Below, one piece after another: positions 13,746 through 19,938 of a stretch of DNA of 25,316 nucleotides. A model generated the notes under the pieces. The model had not been told where the DNA came from. It was given only the letters and a program-made list of their open reading frames with translations, and did not search any database. The position numbers and the translations under genes are program-made. Source of the DNA: CAZFLM01 sp964519955 (lineage in GTDB: Bacteria; Armatimonadota; Chthonomonadetes; Chthonomonadales; CAJBBX01). Location: NCBI GenBank assembly GCA_964519955.1, contig CAZFLM010000086.1:1-25316 (forward strand). Reading direction: 5' to 3'. Each line of letters starts with the position of its first letter. Within the stretch, counting starts at the first letter, position 1.

Positions 13746-14345
13746 ATGAAAGACACACCGACCGTCCTCTTCGTGGACGATGACGACAGCCTGCTCAAGG
13801 CGCTGCACATGCGCTACAGTGCGACCTACTCGGTGCTGACGGCCGGCACGCCCGAGGACGCCGTGGACCTGGTGCGCGAGCGCGAGGACGAGATCGACGT
13901 GGTCGTGGTGGACCGCTGGATGGCCCCGCGCGGCGCCACCGCCATCGACGAGGACGCGGGTCTGCGCGTGATCCAGGCGCTCAAGGGCGTCGACGGTCAG
14001 CCCGGCTACGCGCCACAGCTCCCGGTGATCGTCCTGACGGGGCACGCGGACAACCAGAGCCACTTCGACGCCCTGAAGGCCGGCGCGTTCACCTACATCG
14101 TGAAGGGAACGACGGGCTGGGAGCAGGACCTCGACGAGCAGATCAAGATGGCGGGCACCATCTCCATCAACGTGCGCCTGGGCAAGCTAGCGCGGCGTCT
14201 GCTGGGGCTGCGAGGAACGAAGGCAGCGGCCGAGGGCGAGCATGCTGAGCAGGCGCACGCGAGCCAGGAGCCGAACGTGGCCGACCTGCTCCGCACCATC
14301 GTTCAGGCAGCCGAGGCTGCCCTCGCCCAGATCGAGCGGCACTGA
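13746..14345 (+). CDS. Response regulator without DNA-binding output domain
   Basis: A 199-residue protein. Residues 1-130 are a receiver domain: acidic pair D12/D13 (FVDDDDS), phospho-acceptor D56 (VVVVDRWM), T98 (VIVLTGH) and K120 (FTYIVKG). D56 to T98 spans 42 residues, about 14 more than usual, owing to added stretches around PRGATAIDEDAG and GVDGQPGYAPQ. The C-terminal 70 residues lack a helix-turn-helix; they contain a basic stretch (RLGKLARRLLGLRGTK), a charged linker and a final amphipathic helix (VADLLRTIVQAAEAALAQIE) that could bind a partner. Start ATG has AGGGAG about 10 bases upstream. It is the likely phosphotransfer partner of the kinase before it; no target is encoded nearby. 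Ends the module. Confidence 0.9.
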   Translation: MKDTPTVLFVDDDDSLLKALHMRYSATYSVLTAGTPEDAVDLVREREDEIDVVVVDRWMAPRGATAIDEDAGLRVIQALKGVDGQPGYAPQLPVIVLTGHADNQSHFDALKAGAFTYIVKGTTGWEQDLDEQIKMAGTISINVRLGKLARRLLGLRGTKAAAEGEHAEQAHASQEPNVADLLRTIVQAAEAALAQIERH

Positions 14346-14363
14346 CCCACCCGGCATAGAGCT

Positions 14364-14517
14364 GTGGTGGGATGGGCGGACCATGCCCGTCGGGTCCAGC
14401 GTCGTGGTGGGACGGGCGTCCCTGCCCGCTCGGTGCAGCGTCCTGGTGGGGCGGGCGTCCCTGCGTGTCCGGTGCAACGTGTCCTGGTGGGGCGGGCGTC
14501 CCTGCCCGCCCAGCGGT
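14364..14517. repeat. Four tandem copies of the GTGGTGGG hairpin repeat (about 39-bp period)
   Basis: Copies begin near 14364, 14403, 14441 and 14481. Each has the form GTGGTGGGA/G-CGGGC-GTCCCT-GCCCG with differences between copies. The last copy is a perfect 8-bp hairpin: GGGCGGGC (14490-14497), loop GTCCCT, GCCCGCCC (14504-14511). The first has a different loop (GGACCAT) with arms ATGGGC/GCCCGT; the third has a decayed right arm. It ends next to the lipoprotein stop codon. Confidence 0.85.
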
Positions 14518-14520
14518 GGA

Positions 14521-15264
14521 CTACTGCGCTGCAGCCGTTCGGCTGTTGAGCATGTCCATCACCTCGGCGGTGCCTTCGAGCACGAACTTGCCCGGCTGCG
14601 TGTCGAACTTGGCGATCCGCACGGGGAAGGCCAACTGGCCGAAGTCGAACCCTTCGGAGAGGCGCTTGGCGAGCCAGCGCAGCGCCGACTTCGGCAGGGG
14701 CACGCGCAGGCCCAGCGCGGTCATGCGGTCCGGCGCGAAGTCGAGCTTCGTGGGCGAGCTGAGGCGCGGCTCGGCGACGACCGTGTACGGCCAGGCCTTG
14801 CCAAGGAGCCAGCGGGTCTCCTCGGCGTACACACGCCCGTCGAGGATGCGCACCTTCTTGACGCGCACGGGCTCGTCGTCCGGAGGCGGGAACTCGCGCA
14901 CGTAGCGGTTGACGGCCTCCTCGTTGACGACCGCGCGGAACGTCGTACTGCCGATCTCCTTCATCAGCTTGCGATTCACGTCGACCACGACGCCCGTCAT
15001 CTCGATATGGAGGCTCTCGCAGCCGATCATCTGGCCTAGACGCACATCGTCGCCGTCGATCTGGACGCGGTGGAGGCGCCCCTTGATGGTCTCCATCGGC
15101 GCGCCGTCGACGCGGACGCGCCACTCGCGCGCGGGGCCGACCATCTGCGGCAGCATGCGGCGGATGCGGCTCTCGGCCTCGCGGTTGACGGGGCGCGCGC
15201 ATCCGGGCAGGAACGCGGCAAGGCAGAGGGCATACAGAAGGAACCAGTGTGATCGGCGCGGCAA
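14521..15264 (-). CDS. Predicted lipoprotein, LmeA/DUF2993-like
   Basis: A 247-residue exported protein. I choose TTG at 15264: GAGGAG lies about 6 bases upstream, and the protein then opens with a proper lipoprotein signal (MPRRS, a hydrophobic core, lipobox LPGC with C22). Longer in-frame reading to a GTG at 15321 would bury this signal and overlap the predicted promoter. The mature part resembles the DUF2993/LmeA family: repeated beta strands such as ARDWRVRVDG-like segments, GRLHRVQIDGDDVRL, LHIEMTGVVVDVN, and FDTQPGKFVLEGTAEV near the end. LmeA-type proteins bind lipids and take part in envelope assembly in mycobacteria; that role is not shown here. It is divergent from the glycosyltransferase gene, consistent with a cell-envelope theme. 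Confidence 0.72.
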   Translation of the reverse strand: MPRRSHWFLLYALCLAAFLPGCARPVNREAESRIRRMLPQMVGPAREWRVRVDGAPMETIKGRLHRVQIDGDDVRLGQMIGCESLHIEMTGVVVDVNRKLMKEIGSTTFRAVVNEEAVNRYVREFPPPDDEPVRVKKVRILDGRVYAEETRWLLGKAWPYTVVAEPRLSSPTKLDFAPDRMTALGLRVPLPKSALRWLAKRLSEGFDFGQLAFPVRIAKFDTQPGKFVLEGTAEVMDMLNSRTAAAQ

Positions 15265-15304
15265 CGAACTCTCCTCGGCGGGTCCACCCGCGAACTCACC
15301 AAGG

Positions 15305-15334
15305 AGTGTAGCACCTGGCACTGCGGGGCGTCAT
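15305..15334 (-). promoter_or_regulatory. Possible extended -10 promoter of the lipoprotein gene
   Basis: On the minus strand TGC-TACACT (15305-15313) forms an extended -10, with ATGACG (15329-15334) 18 bp upstream as a weak -35. Transcription would begin near 15298, giving a leader of about 35 bases that includes the GAGGAG ribosome site of the TTG start. Confidence 0.45.
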
Positions 15335-15382
15335 CCCTGTCCGGCCGCCGGCCGGGCCCCGTTCGCGGTTCGTGAGGACCAC

Positions 15383-16552
15383 ATGAGCGACACGCATCGC
15401 ACCGAGGACATCGAACTCTCGATCGTCATGCCCTGCCTTAGCGAGGCGGAGACGCTCGGCGCGTGCATCGCCAAAGCGCAGCGATTCCTGGCGGAGGCCG
15501 GCGTCCGCGGCGAGGTGGTGATCGCGGACAACGGCAGCACGGACGGGTCGCAGCGCATCGCCGGGGAGCATGGCGCGCGCGTGGTCGACGTGGAGCGCAA
15601 GGGATACGGCAGCGCACTCCTCGCCGGCATCGCCGCCGCGCGCGGCACCTTCGTCGCGATGGGCGATGCGGACGACAGCTACGACTTCCTCTCGCTCGGC
15701 CCGTTCCTCGAAGCCCTGCGCGGCGGCGCAGACCTGGTAATGGGCAATCGGTTCCGCGGCGGCATCCAGCCCGGCGCCATGCCTCCGCTGCACCGCTACC
15801 TCGGCAATCCGGTTCTCAGCTTCGTTGGCCGCGTGTTCTTCCACAGCCCCATCGGCGACTTCCACTGCGGCCTGCGCGCCTTCCGCCGCGACGCCATCCT
15901 CTCGCTGGACCTGCGCACCACAGGCATGGAGTTCGCCAGCGAGATGGTCGTCAAGGCGACGCTGCGGCATCTGAACATCGTCGAGGCGCCGACGACGCTG
16001 GCCCCCGACGGACGCAGCCGGCGTCCACACCTGCGCACCTGGCGCGACGGCTGGCGGCACCTGCGCTTCCTGCTGCTCTACAGCCCGCGGTGGCTGTTCC
16101 TCATCCCCGGCCTGGTGCTGATGGCGGCGGGGCTCGCGGTGGGCGCGTGGCTGATGCCGGGGCCGCGCACCCTCGGCGGTACCACCCTGGACATCCACAC
16201 GCTGCTCTACGCCGCGCTGGCCGTGATCGTCGGCTTCCAGTCCGTCACCTTCGCCGTGTTCACCAAGGTCTTCGCCATCACGGAGGGGCTGTTGCCCGCC
16301 GACGAGCGCCTCGACCGCCTCTTCCGGTACGTCACGTTGGAGGTCGGCCTGCTCATCGGCGCGATTCTCATCGTCGTCGGGTTCGGGATGACCGGCTGCG
16401 CGTTCCTCTACTGGAGCCACACCGCGTACGGCCCGCTGCACCCGAGCCAGTCGCTGCGGGTGGTCATCCCGGCCGTGACCTGCCTGACCGTGGGCTACCA
16501 GGTGGTCCTGTCGAGCTTCTTGCTCAGCGTGTTCGGGCTCAAACGGCGATGA
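15383..16552 (+). CDS. Family 2 glycosyltransferase with C-terminal membrane helices
   Basis: A 389-residue protein. Residues 11-225 are a GT2/DPM1-like GT-A domain: IVMPCLSEAETL, the nucleotide-binding IADNGSTDG (47-55), the metal-binding D95-A-D97 in GDADDSYDF, and GDFHCGLRAFRRD (158-170), a segment typical of polyprenyl-phosphate glycosyltransferases. Residues about 232-384 hold four membrane helices. The likely reaction is sugar transfer from a nucleotide sugar to polyprenyl phosphate at the inner face of the membrane. Start ATG with GAGGA six bases upstream. The stop overlaps the methyltransferase start (ATGA), so the two are translationally coupled. Sugar specificity is unknown; a link to the TMTC-like transferase at 6232-7983 as user of its product is speculative. 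Confidence 0.9.
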   Translation: MSDTHRTEDIELSIVMPCLSEAETLGACIAKAQRFLAEAGVRGEVVIADNGSTDGSQRIAGEHGARVVDVERKGYGSALLAGIAAARGTFVAMGDADDSYDFLSLGPFLEALRGGADLVMGNRFRGGIQPGAMPPLHRYLGNPVLSFVGRVFFHSPIGDFHCGLRAFRRDAILSLDLRTTGMEFASEMVVKATLRHLNIVEAPTTLAPDGRSRRPHLRTWRDGWRHLRFLLLYSPRWLFLIPGLVLMAAGLAVGAWLMPGPRTLGGTTLDIHTLLYAALAVIVGFQSVTFAVFTKVFAITEGLLPADERLDRLFRYVTLEVGLLIGAILIVVGFGMTGCAFLYWSHTAYGPLHPSQSLRVVIPAVTCLTVGYQVVLSSFLLSVFGLKRR

Positions 16553-17163
16553 GCATCCTCGATCGAGTCCACGGAGAGTACGTCTTCGGCAGACGCGTGC
16601 GCGTGCTGGCGCGACATATCGCGGACCTGCTCCCTGCCGGCGCCTCGGTGCTGGACGTGGGCTGCGGAGACGGCTCGATCGCCCGGGCGGTGATGGACAT
16701 GCGCGCGGACGTGCGCTTCGAGGGGATCGACGTTCTGGTGCGTCCGACGACGCACATCCCCGTGGCTGAGTTCGACGGCCGGCGCATACCACGCGAGGAC
16801 GCGTCGGTCGACGTGGCGCTGTTCGTGGACGTGCTGCACCACACAGAGGACCCGACGGTGCTGCTGCGCGAGGCCGCTCGCGTGTCACTGCAAGCGGTCA
16901 TGGTGAAGGACCACCTGCTCGACGGAGTGCTGGCCGGCCCGACGCTGCGGTTCATGGACTGGGTGGGCAACGCGCGGCACGGGGTTGTGCTGCCCTACAA
17001 CTACTGGCCGCAGGCGCGCTGGGAGCAGGCCGCCGCCGAGCTGGGCCTGACGCGGGAGGAGTGGCGCGCGAGCCTCGGCCTCTACCCGGCATGGGCCGAC
17101 TGGCTGTTCGGGCGCGGGCTCCATTTCATCGCCAGGTGGGGTGTGACCGAGCGCGCGGGGTAG
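16549..17163 (+). CDS. Class I SAM-dependent methyltransferase
   Basis: A 204-residue protein with the Rossmann methyltransferase signature: motif I VLDVGCGDG (34-42), the acidic residue after strand 2 (EGIDVLV), and DVALFVDVLHHTEDP as the motif IV/post-I region of methyltransferase type 11. The later part (PYNYWPQARWEQAAAELG) is the usual segment before the final strand pair. It starts inside the stop of the glycosyltransferase gene (4-base overlap), so a joint role in modifying a polyprenyl-linked sugar or lipid is plausible. The substrate cannot be read from the sequence. Confidence 0.88.
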   Translation: MSILDRVHGEYVFGRRVRVLARHIADLLPAGASVLDVGCGDGSIARAVMDMRADVRFEGIDVLVRPTTHIPVAEFDGRRIPREDASVDVALFVDVLHHTEDPTVLLREAARVSLQAVMVKDHLLDGVLAGPTLRFMDWVGNARHGVVLPYNYWPQARWEQAAAELGLTREEWRASLGLYPAWADWLFGRGLHFIARWGVTERAG

Positions 17164-17182
17164 CCGTCTGCTGCACGAGAGC

Positions 17183-17214
17183 CGTGGTGGGATGGGCCTC
17201 CGTGCCCGTCCAGG
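17183..17214. repeat. Single hairpin repeat with CTCCGT loop
   Basis: GATGGGC (17191-17197), loop CTCCGT, GCCCGTC (17204-17210), with flanking GTGGTGG and CAG as in the other copies. It lies between the converging methyltransferase and reductase genes. Confidence 0.85.
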
Positions 17215-17235
17215 GCCACCCGGGAGTAGGCCAGA

Positions 17236-18276
17236 CTAGCCTGGGCGCGGGGCCGATCGCGGGAACAGCTCGATCGGCTGCGGCTCCAGGTCGCGGTCGC
17301 TGCTGTGGCCGGGCGCCACCTTGGCGGACGGGTCGATGTAGGCCTGGGCGTGGTTCACTGCGACGCAGACCTCGCCTACTCCCGTTGCGATCAGCTTGAG
17401 CTTCCCGTCGTAGGTGCAGCCGTCGCCGGCCGCGTAGACCCCCGGCAGGTTCGTCTCCATCCGCGAGTTCACCAGCAGGTGCTGCCCCCGCATGTGGATG
17501 CCCCAGTCCTTGATCGGCCCCAGGTTCGCCTTGAAGCCGATCGTCAGGAGGCAGGCATCGATCTCCAGGAGCGTCTCCTCGCCGGTCCGATTGTCGAAGA
17601 TCGTCGCTCCTTCGAGGCGGTCTGTGCCAGTCAGTGCTCGCACCTCGTGGAACGTCCGGGTCACGACGCGGGAACCCTCGTGGAGCCAGCTCAGGCTGCG
17701 CTCGTGGGCGCGGAAGCGGTCGCTGCGGTGGATGAGCGTGATGCTGTGCGCGATGGGCTCCAGCGCCATGGCCCAGTCAAGCGCCGAGTCGCCGCCGCCC
17801 ACGATGAGCACGCGTTTGTCGTCGAAAGCCGACCGGTCGCGCACGAAGAAGGAGACCCCCTTCCCCTCCCACTCCTGCATCCCGGGCACATCCAGGCGGC
17901 GAGGCTCGAAGGCGCCCGCCCCCGTGCACACGACGACGGTCTTGGTCGGGTAGGCGCCCTTCTCCGTGTGCAGGATGTAGGAGCCGTCGCGCTCTTGCTC
18001 CAGGACCCGGATCTGCTCGCCGAGCCGCACCGCGGGATGGAAGCGCATCGCCTGCTCCGCCATCGACGCGGCGAGGTCACGGGCCAGCACGCGCGGGAAG
18101 CCTGGCATGTCGTAGACGTACTTCTCGGGGTAGAGGGCGACCAGTTGGCCGCCGAACTCGGGCAGGGCGTCGGTCAGCAGCGTCCGCATGCCGCGCAGGC
18201 CGGCGTAGAAGCATCCGAACAGGCCCACGGGCCCCGCACCGATGATGGTGATGTCGTAAGGGGTGGTCTCGCTCAA
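17236..18276 (-). CDS. Ferredoxin--NADP reductase, thioredoxin-reductase-like type
   Basis: A 346-residue flavoprotein predicted to pass electrons between ferredoxin and NADP. The FAD-binding motif is IIGAGPVGLFG (G13, G15, G18), the NADPH-binding motif IVGGGDSALD (158-167), the family signature ALYPEKYVYDMPGFP (47-61), and the C-terminal FAD motif VYAAGDG. No redox-active CxxC occurs between the two domains, which separates it from thioredoxin reductase and fits the YumC-type FNR (usual length 330-350). I choose TTG at 18276 (GGAG 10 bases upstream), giving MSETTPYDITIIGAG; a GTG at 18345 would add 23 poorly conserved residues. It is 122 bp after queD on the same strand, so partial co-transcription is possible. 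Confidence 0.92.
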   Translation of the reverse strand: MSETTPYDITIIGAGPVGLFGCFYAGLRGMRTLLTDALPEFGGQLVALYPEKYVYDMPGFPRVLARDLAASMAEQAMRFHPAVRLGEQIRVLEQERDGSYILHTEKGAYPTKTVVVCTGAGAFEPRRLDVPGMQEWEGKGVSFFVRDRSAFDDKRVLIVGGGDSALDWAMALEPIAHSITLIHRSDRFRAHERSLSWLHEGSRVVTRTFHEVRALTGTDRLEGATIFDNRTGEETLLEIDACLLTIGFKANLGPIKDWGIHMRGQHLLVNSRMETNLPGVYAAGDGCTYDGKLKLIATGVGEVCVAVNHAQAYIDPSAKVAPGHSSDRDLEPQPIELFPRSAPRPG

Positions 18277-18398
18277 CGGTGGCAGGCTCCGGTGCAGCCG
18301 TAGTATCCGACGATGCTCAGTACGGGCAGCGCGGGCCCCGTGCACCGGAAGCCCGCGCCTAGTCCGTCACAGCGTTCGGCCAGCGCCGCACACGCGCG

Positions 18399-18758
18399 CT
18401 ACCGCGCAGGCTCTGGTCCGGGCGTGTATCTGCAGCCGCAGCGCTCCGTCTCCCAGACGGTGACGGCGCTTACGGGCAGCCCACGATCCAGGAGGCGCTC
18501 TAAGATCCAGCGCGAGATGCACTCGGCGGTCGTGCTGGTCTGCAGAACGTCGTTGAGGTAGGTATGGTCCGGGAGGATGTCATCCAGCGCTGCCTTGAGA
18601 TCGCCGAAGTCGCGGAGCATGCCCAGATGGTCCAGCTCCGTGCCGGTGAACTCGGCCTCGACGCGATAGCTGTGACCGTGGAGCCGCGCGCACTTGCCCG
18701 GGTGTCCGGGAATGACGTGGGCGGCCTCGAAGCGGGATCTGACCAGCAGCGTGTACAT
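18399..18758 (-). CDS. queD: 6-carboxy-5,6,7,8-tetrahydropterin synthase
   Basis: Converts dihydroneopterin triphosphate to 6-carboxytetrahydropterin, an early step in 7-deazaguanine (queuosine) synthesis. The 119-residue protein has the PTPS/QueD zinc site H14, H27 and H29, catalytic C23 in CARLHGH, H65 in PDHTYLND, and E103 in VWETERCGC, all expected for QueD. Length is normal. The ATG at 18756-18758 starts 2 bases after the queF stop; there is no clear ribosome site, so it probably depends on translation of queF. QueC and QueE are not in the window, so the rest of the pathway must be elsewhere. Confidence 0.94.
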   Translation of the reverse strand: MYTLLVRSRFEAAHVIPGHPGKCARLHGHSYRVEAEFTGTELDHLGMLRDFGDLKAALDDILPDHTYLNDVLQTSTTAECISRWILERLLDRGLPVSAVTVWETERCGCRYTPGPEPAR

Positions 18759-18760
18759 GG

Positions 18761-19132
18761 CTAGGGATACGACGCGACGACGCGCGAGGAAATGCCACCG
18801 CGGACCGCGAAGGCGCCGGTCACTTCCATCCGCCTCGGCTGGCAGGCAGCCACCAGGTCGTCCAGGATCTTGTTGATCACCGCTTCGTAGAAGATCCCCT
18901 GGTTGCGGAAGCCGAACAGGTAGTACTTGAGCGACTTCAGCTCCACGCAGAGCTGGTCGGGCACGTAGTCCACCGTGATCTCGGCGAAGTCCGGCAGGCC
19001 CGTGATGGGACATACGGACGTGAACTCCGGGCACGAGTGCACGATGCGGTAGTCGCGCTCGGGCCGGGGATTGGGGAAGACCTCCAGCCCCTGGGTGCGG
19101 TCGGTCGGCTTCGTGGGTTCGTCGGCAGCCAT
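18761..19132 (-). CDS. queF: NADPH-dependent 7-cyano-7-deazaguanine reductase
   Basis: Reduces preQ0 to preQ1, which is inserted into tRNA on the way to queuosine. A 123-residue short-type (unimodular) QueF with the tunnel-fold motif: catalytic C41 (FTSVCPITGLPDF), D48, and ELKSLKYYLFGFRNQGIFYE (64-83) as the QueF signature. Y82 stands where some homologues have histidine, a variant I recall as common. RGGI (111-114) follows. The ATG has GGAGAGAG upstream. It leads a two-gene operon with queD from a strong promoter at 19169-19197; the leader is only about 30 bases, too short for a preQ1 riboswitch. Confidence 0.95.
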   Translation of the reverse strand: MAADEPTKPTDRTQGLEVFPNPRPERDYRIVHSCPEFTSVCPITGLPDFAEITVDYVPDQLCVELKSLKYYLFGFRNQGIFYEAVINKILDDLVAACQPRRMEVTGAFAVRGGISSRVVASYP

Positions 19133-19168
19133 GCTCTCTCCGTCTGTCCTGATTCGGCGGACGGGCCG

Positions 19169-19197
19169 AGTCTACCCCGACGCCCGCCGGGTGTCAA
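19169..19197 (-). promoter_or_regulatory. Sigma-70-type promoter of queF-queD
   Basis: On the minus strand a perfect TTGACA (19192-19197) and TAGACT (19169-19174) are spaced by exactly 17 bp. Transcription would begin near 19162, about 30 bases before the queF ATG. Confidence 0.8.
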
Positions 19198-19276
19198 CGC
19201 CACGGCAGTCCTCGCGGGCGCGGAGGGCCCTGCCCGATCCCTCGCTGAGGCGGCCTCTCAGGAGCCGGGAGTGCCG

Positions 19277-19325
19277 GCGAATGAATTCGCGCCTGCGAAC
19301 GGCACAAAGTCCTCCGTCGCGGACT
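19277..19325. repeat. Double-hairpin intergenic element
   Basis: First hairpin: GCGAAT (19277-19282) and ATTCGC (19285-19290). Second: AGTCC (19308-19312) and GGACT (19321-19325). The linker contains GAACGGCACAA. The form resembles interspersed palindromic elements known from many bacterial genomes; only one copy of this exact type is in the window. Confidence 0.55.
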
Positions 19326-19456
19326 CGAACGACCAGGACGAAGCGGGATAACCCCAGCGCGGCCCTCTCTCCCACCACATGCGCCGCATCCCGCCGCGCT
19401 CATGCCGAACCGCCGCCGCGGGGCGTCCGGCCGATGCTGCTGCCGCCGCGCTCACG

Positions 19457-19465
19457 TGACATAAT
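19457..19465 (+). promoter_or_regulatory. Possible extended -10 promoter of dtd
   Basis: TGA-CATAAT fits an extended -10 (TGnTATAAT) with one mismatch, 24 bases before the dtd ATG. No good -35 is seen. The leader contains GGAGGG (19474-19479) as ribosome site. Confidence 0.4.
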
Positions 19466-19488
19466 GAGGATTCGGAGGGCGATTCGGA

Positions 19489-19938
19489 ATGCGGGCGGTG
19501 GTGCAGCGAGTGAGCGAAGCCGAGGTGACGGTGGACGGCGAGGCCGTGGGCAGGATAGGCCCCGGCCTGGTCGTGCTCGTCGGCGTCCACACGAGCGACG
19601 AACCAGCGGACGCGGCGGCCATCGCCGACAAGGTGGCCAACCTGCGCATCTTCGAGGACGACGACGGCAAGATGAACCGGTCGCTGCTCGACACCGGCGG
19701 ATCGGCCCTCGTCATCTCGCAGTTCACGCTCTGGGGCGACGCGCGCAAGGGCCGCCGGCCCAGCTTCACCGAGGCCGCCCCGGGCGACGCCGCCAACCCG
19801 CTCTACGAGGCCGTGTGCGCCCGCGTTGCGGAGTTGGGCGTGCCCGTGGAACGCGGACGGTTCGCCGCGCACATGCGGGTCTCGCTCGTGAATGACGGCC
19901 CGGTCACGCTGCTGCTCGACAGCCGGAGGGCCTTCTGA
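19489..19938 (+). CDS. dtd: D-aminoacyl-tRNA deacylase
   Basis: Removes D-amino acids (and glycine mischarged on tRNA-Ala) from tRNAs, a proofreading step in translation. The 149-residue protein has the family length and both active-site motifs: SQFTLWGD (residues about 78-85, with the catalytic Ser-Gln-Phe-Thr) and NDGPVT (near 138-143, matching the cross-subunit Gly-cisPro motif). It begins MRAVVQRVSEAEVTVDG, the classical N-terminus. GGAGGG is 9 bases before the ATG. The stop overlaps the next start (TGATG), coupling it to a TPR protein. Confidence 0.97.
   Translation: MRAVVQRVSEAEVTVDGEAVGRIGPGLVVLVGVHTSDEPADAAAIADKVANLRIFEDDDGKMNRSLLDTGGSALVISQFTLWGDARKGRRPSFTEAAPGDAANPLYEAVCARVAELGVPVERGRFAAHMRVSLVNDGPVTLLLDSRRAF

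Larger units (their letters stand above)
19133..19488. other. Intergenic region between queF and dtd
   Basis: 356 bp without a convincing gene. It holds the queF-queD promoter (19169-19197, minus), a double-hairpin repeat element (19277-19325), an apparently featureless GC-rich stretch (19340-19450), and a possible extended -10 promoter for dtd (19457-19465, plus). Confidence 0.7.

Noticed and set aside
10167..14063. A very long open frame on the minus strand opposite the kinase and regulator
   Set aside because: It is a mirror of the real genes caused by high GC content; its product is repetitive in His, Arg, Val and Asp without any domain, while the plus-strand frame has clear kinase and receiver motifs.
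14346..14520. A second copy of the tRNA-Cys 3' end as an attachment site bounding the signalling module
   Set aside because: No match to the T arm and acceptor sequence was found by eye in this gap.
19133..19162. A preQ1 riboswitch in front of queF
   Set aside because: The leader from the predicted promoter is only about 30 bases and shows no aptamer-like hairpin with an A-rich tail.
19299..19340. A tRNA-like T-loop (GTTCGAGTCC) on the minus strand
   Set aside because: The flanking bases do not form a 5-bp T stem, and no acceptor or anticodon arm can be drawn.
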